This document shows, one piece after another, positions 5,127-5,418 of a stretch of DNA of 5,418 bases (position 1 is its first letter; each line of letters begins with the position of its first letter). The notes under the pieces were generated by a model. The model saw nothing but the letters and a program-made list of their open reading frames with translations. It was not told the origin of the DNA and did no database searches. The position numbers and the translations under genes are program-made. This DNA comes from an uncultured Sphingomonadales bacterium. Its GTDB lineage: Bacteria; Pseudomonadota; Alphaproteobacteria; Sphingomonadales; Sphingomonadaceae. The DNA lies in the NCBI GenBank assembly GCA_903893935.1, contig CAITOD010000550.1, forward strand, positions 1 through 5,418. The letters are read 5' to 3'.

Positions 5127-5252
5127 ATGACTTTCAAATTCCGTCTTTTTGCTACCGCTGCCGCCGCCGCGCTCACCGCCGGCATGATCATGGCGCCTGC
5201 GGTCCATGCGCAAAACTATGCGTTCACCAACCACAGCCAGATCCCCCTCTGA
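5127..5252 (+). CDS. Small exported peptide precursor (41 aa)
   Basis: The sequence starts MTFKFRLFATAAAAALTAG, continues MIMAPAVHA, and ends QNYAFTNHSQIPL. It has a textbook Sec signal peptide: basic n-region (K4, R6), Ala-rich hydrophobic core (about 7-21), and a c-region ending V-H-A before Gln29. Cleavage there would release a 13-residue peptide with an N-terminal Gln that could cyclise to pyroglutamate. The Shine-Dalgarno AAGGA lies at 5114-5118. It resembles the 25-aa peptide at 1527-1604 in the ribosome binding site and the M-x-x-K-x-RLF start. It lies downstream of operator copy 2 and 41 bp before the SDR gene, so it is probably co-transcribed. I do not recognise the family. It might be a secreted or periplasmic peptide, a peptide precursor, or a leader ORF with a regulatory role. 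Confidence 0.68.
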   Translation: MTFKFRLFATAAAAALTAGMIMAPAVHAQNYAFTNHSQIPL

Positions 5253-5293
5253 ATCCCCCCCCCTCCCCCCTGCCGATTGCAAAGGACACGAAC
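5253..5293 (+). other. C-rich intercistronic tract between peptide and SDR genes
   Basis: Just after the peptide stop codon lie nine C (5255-5263), one T and six C (5265-5270). On the sense strand this AT-C9-T motif is the same as the hairpin loop after the AhpD-like gene (minus strand, 1835-1824). C-rich, G-poor RNA could serve as a Rho loading site or limit read-through. The SDR Shine-Dalgarno (AAAGGA, 5281-5286) follows. Confidence 0.4.
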
Positions 5294-5418
5294 ATGACCA
5301 AGACCATTCTCGTCACCGGTGCCAGCGAAGGCATCGGTCTGGAAATGTCCCGCCAGGCCGCCGCACACGGCATGGCGGTGCTGATGGTGGCACGCGATGC
5401 CACCCGCCTTGCGGCAGC
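5294..5418 (+). CDS. Short-chain dehydrogenase/reductase, N-terminal part (runs off the right edge)
   Basis: Forty-one complete codons are visible, starting MTKTILVTGASEGIGLEMSR. The TGASEGIG at residues 8-15 is the glycine-rich TGxxxGxG dinucleotide-binding turn of classical SDRs, preceded by a hydrophobic first beta strand. The second strand ends VLMVARD (29-35); Arg34 at this point usually indicates preference for NADP(H). The active-site Ser-Tyr-Lys lies beyond the window. The ATG at 5294 has AAAGGA seven bases upstream. It follows the small peptide gene on the same strand and is likely under operator copy 2. SDRs of this kind oxidise or reduce alcohols and ketones on diverse small molecules, so the substrate cannot be given. 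Confidence 0.88.
   Translation, partial: MTKTILVTGASEGIGLEMSRQAAAHGMAVLMVARDATRLAA

Noticed and set aside
1..5418. CRISPR arrays, tRNA or rRNA genes
   Set aside because: No regularly spaced repeats and no tRNA- or rRNA-like sequence seen on either strand.

Overview
The window looks like chromosomal DNA from a GC-rich alphaproteobacterium, most likely a member of the Sphingomonadales. This is inferred from the strong G/C third-position bias, the NagZ N-terminus and the style of the other proteins; no marker gene in the window proves it.

Layout. (1) Positions 1-266, minus strand: the 5' part of nagZ, a peptidoglycan-recycling beta-N-acetylhexosaminidase that runs off the left edge. (2) 362-1510: a complete IS5-family insertion sequence with 25-bp perfect inverted repeats, one intact 315-aa DDE transposase, and a hairpin over the transposase ribosome binding site. 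(3) 1527-2402, minus strand: an apparent operon of an AhpD-like/carboxymuconolactone-decarboxylase-family protein (CxxC...H motif), then two very small ORFs not previously flagged as genes here: a 29-aa single-membrane-helix peptide and a 25-aa signal-peptide-like peptide. (4) 2519-3418, plus strand: a divergent LysR-type regulator whose reading frame has no ATG/GTG/TTG in front of its helix-turn-helix. The best-placed initiator is an ATC. (5) 3435-4889, minus strand: a group II PLP-dependent aromatic-amino-acid-type decarboxylase, convergent with the regulator. (6) 5127-5252 and 5294-end, plus strand: a 41-aa peptide with a signal sequence, then the start of a short-chain dehydrogenase/reductase (SDR).

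How it fits together. The LysR/AhpD-like intergenic region and the decarboxylase/peptide-SDR intergenic region carry the same 34-bp element (31/34 identical). Each copy reads toward the operon that contains a small peptide, and each contains a LysR-type T-N11-A dyad (perfect in one copy, partial in the other) plus CAATTAT direct repeats 23 bp apart. The two signal-peptide ORFs also resemble each other at the ribosome binding site and N-terminus. The simplest reading is a single LysR-controlled regulon of roughly 3.9 kb or more, made of two divergent transcription units: AhpD-like protein, membrane peptide and small peptide on one side, and decarboxylase // exported peptide plus SDR on the other. 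The substrate and the role of the peptides are unknown. The IS lies between nagZ and this module and may mark its boundary.
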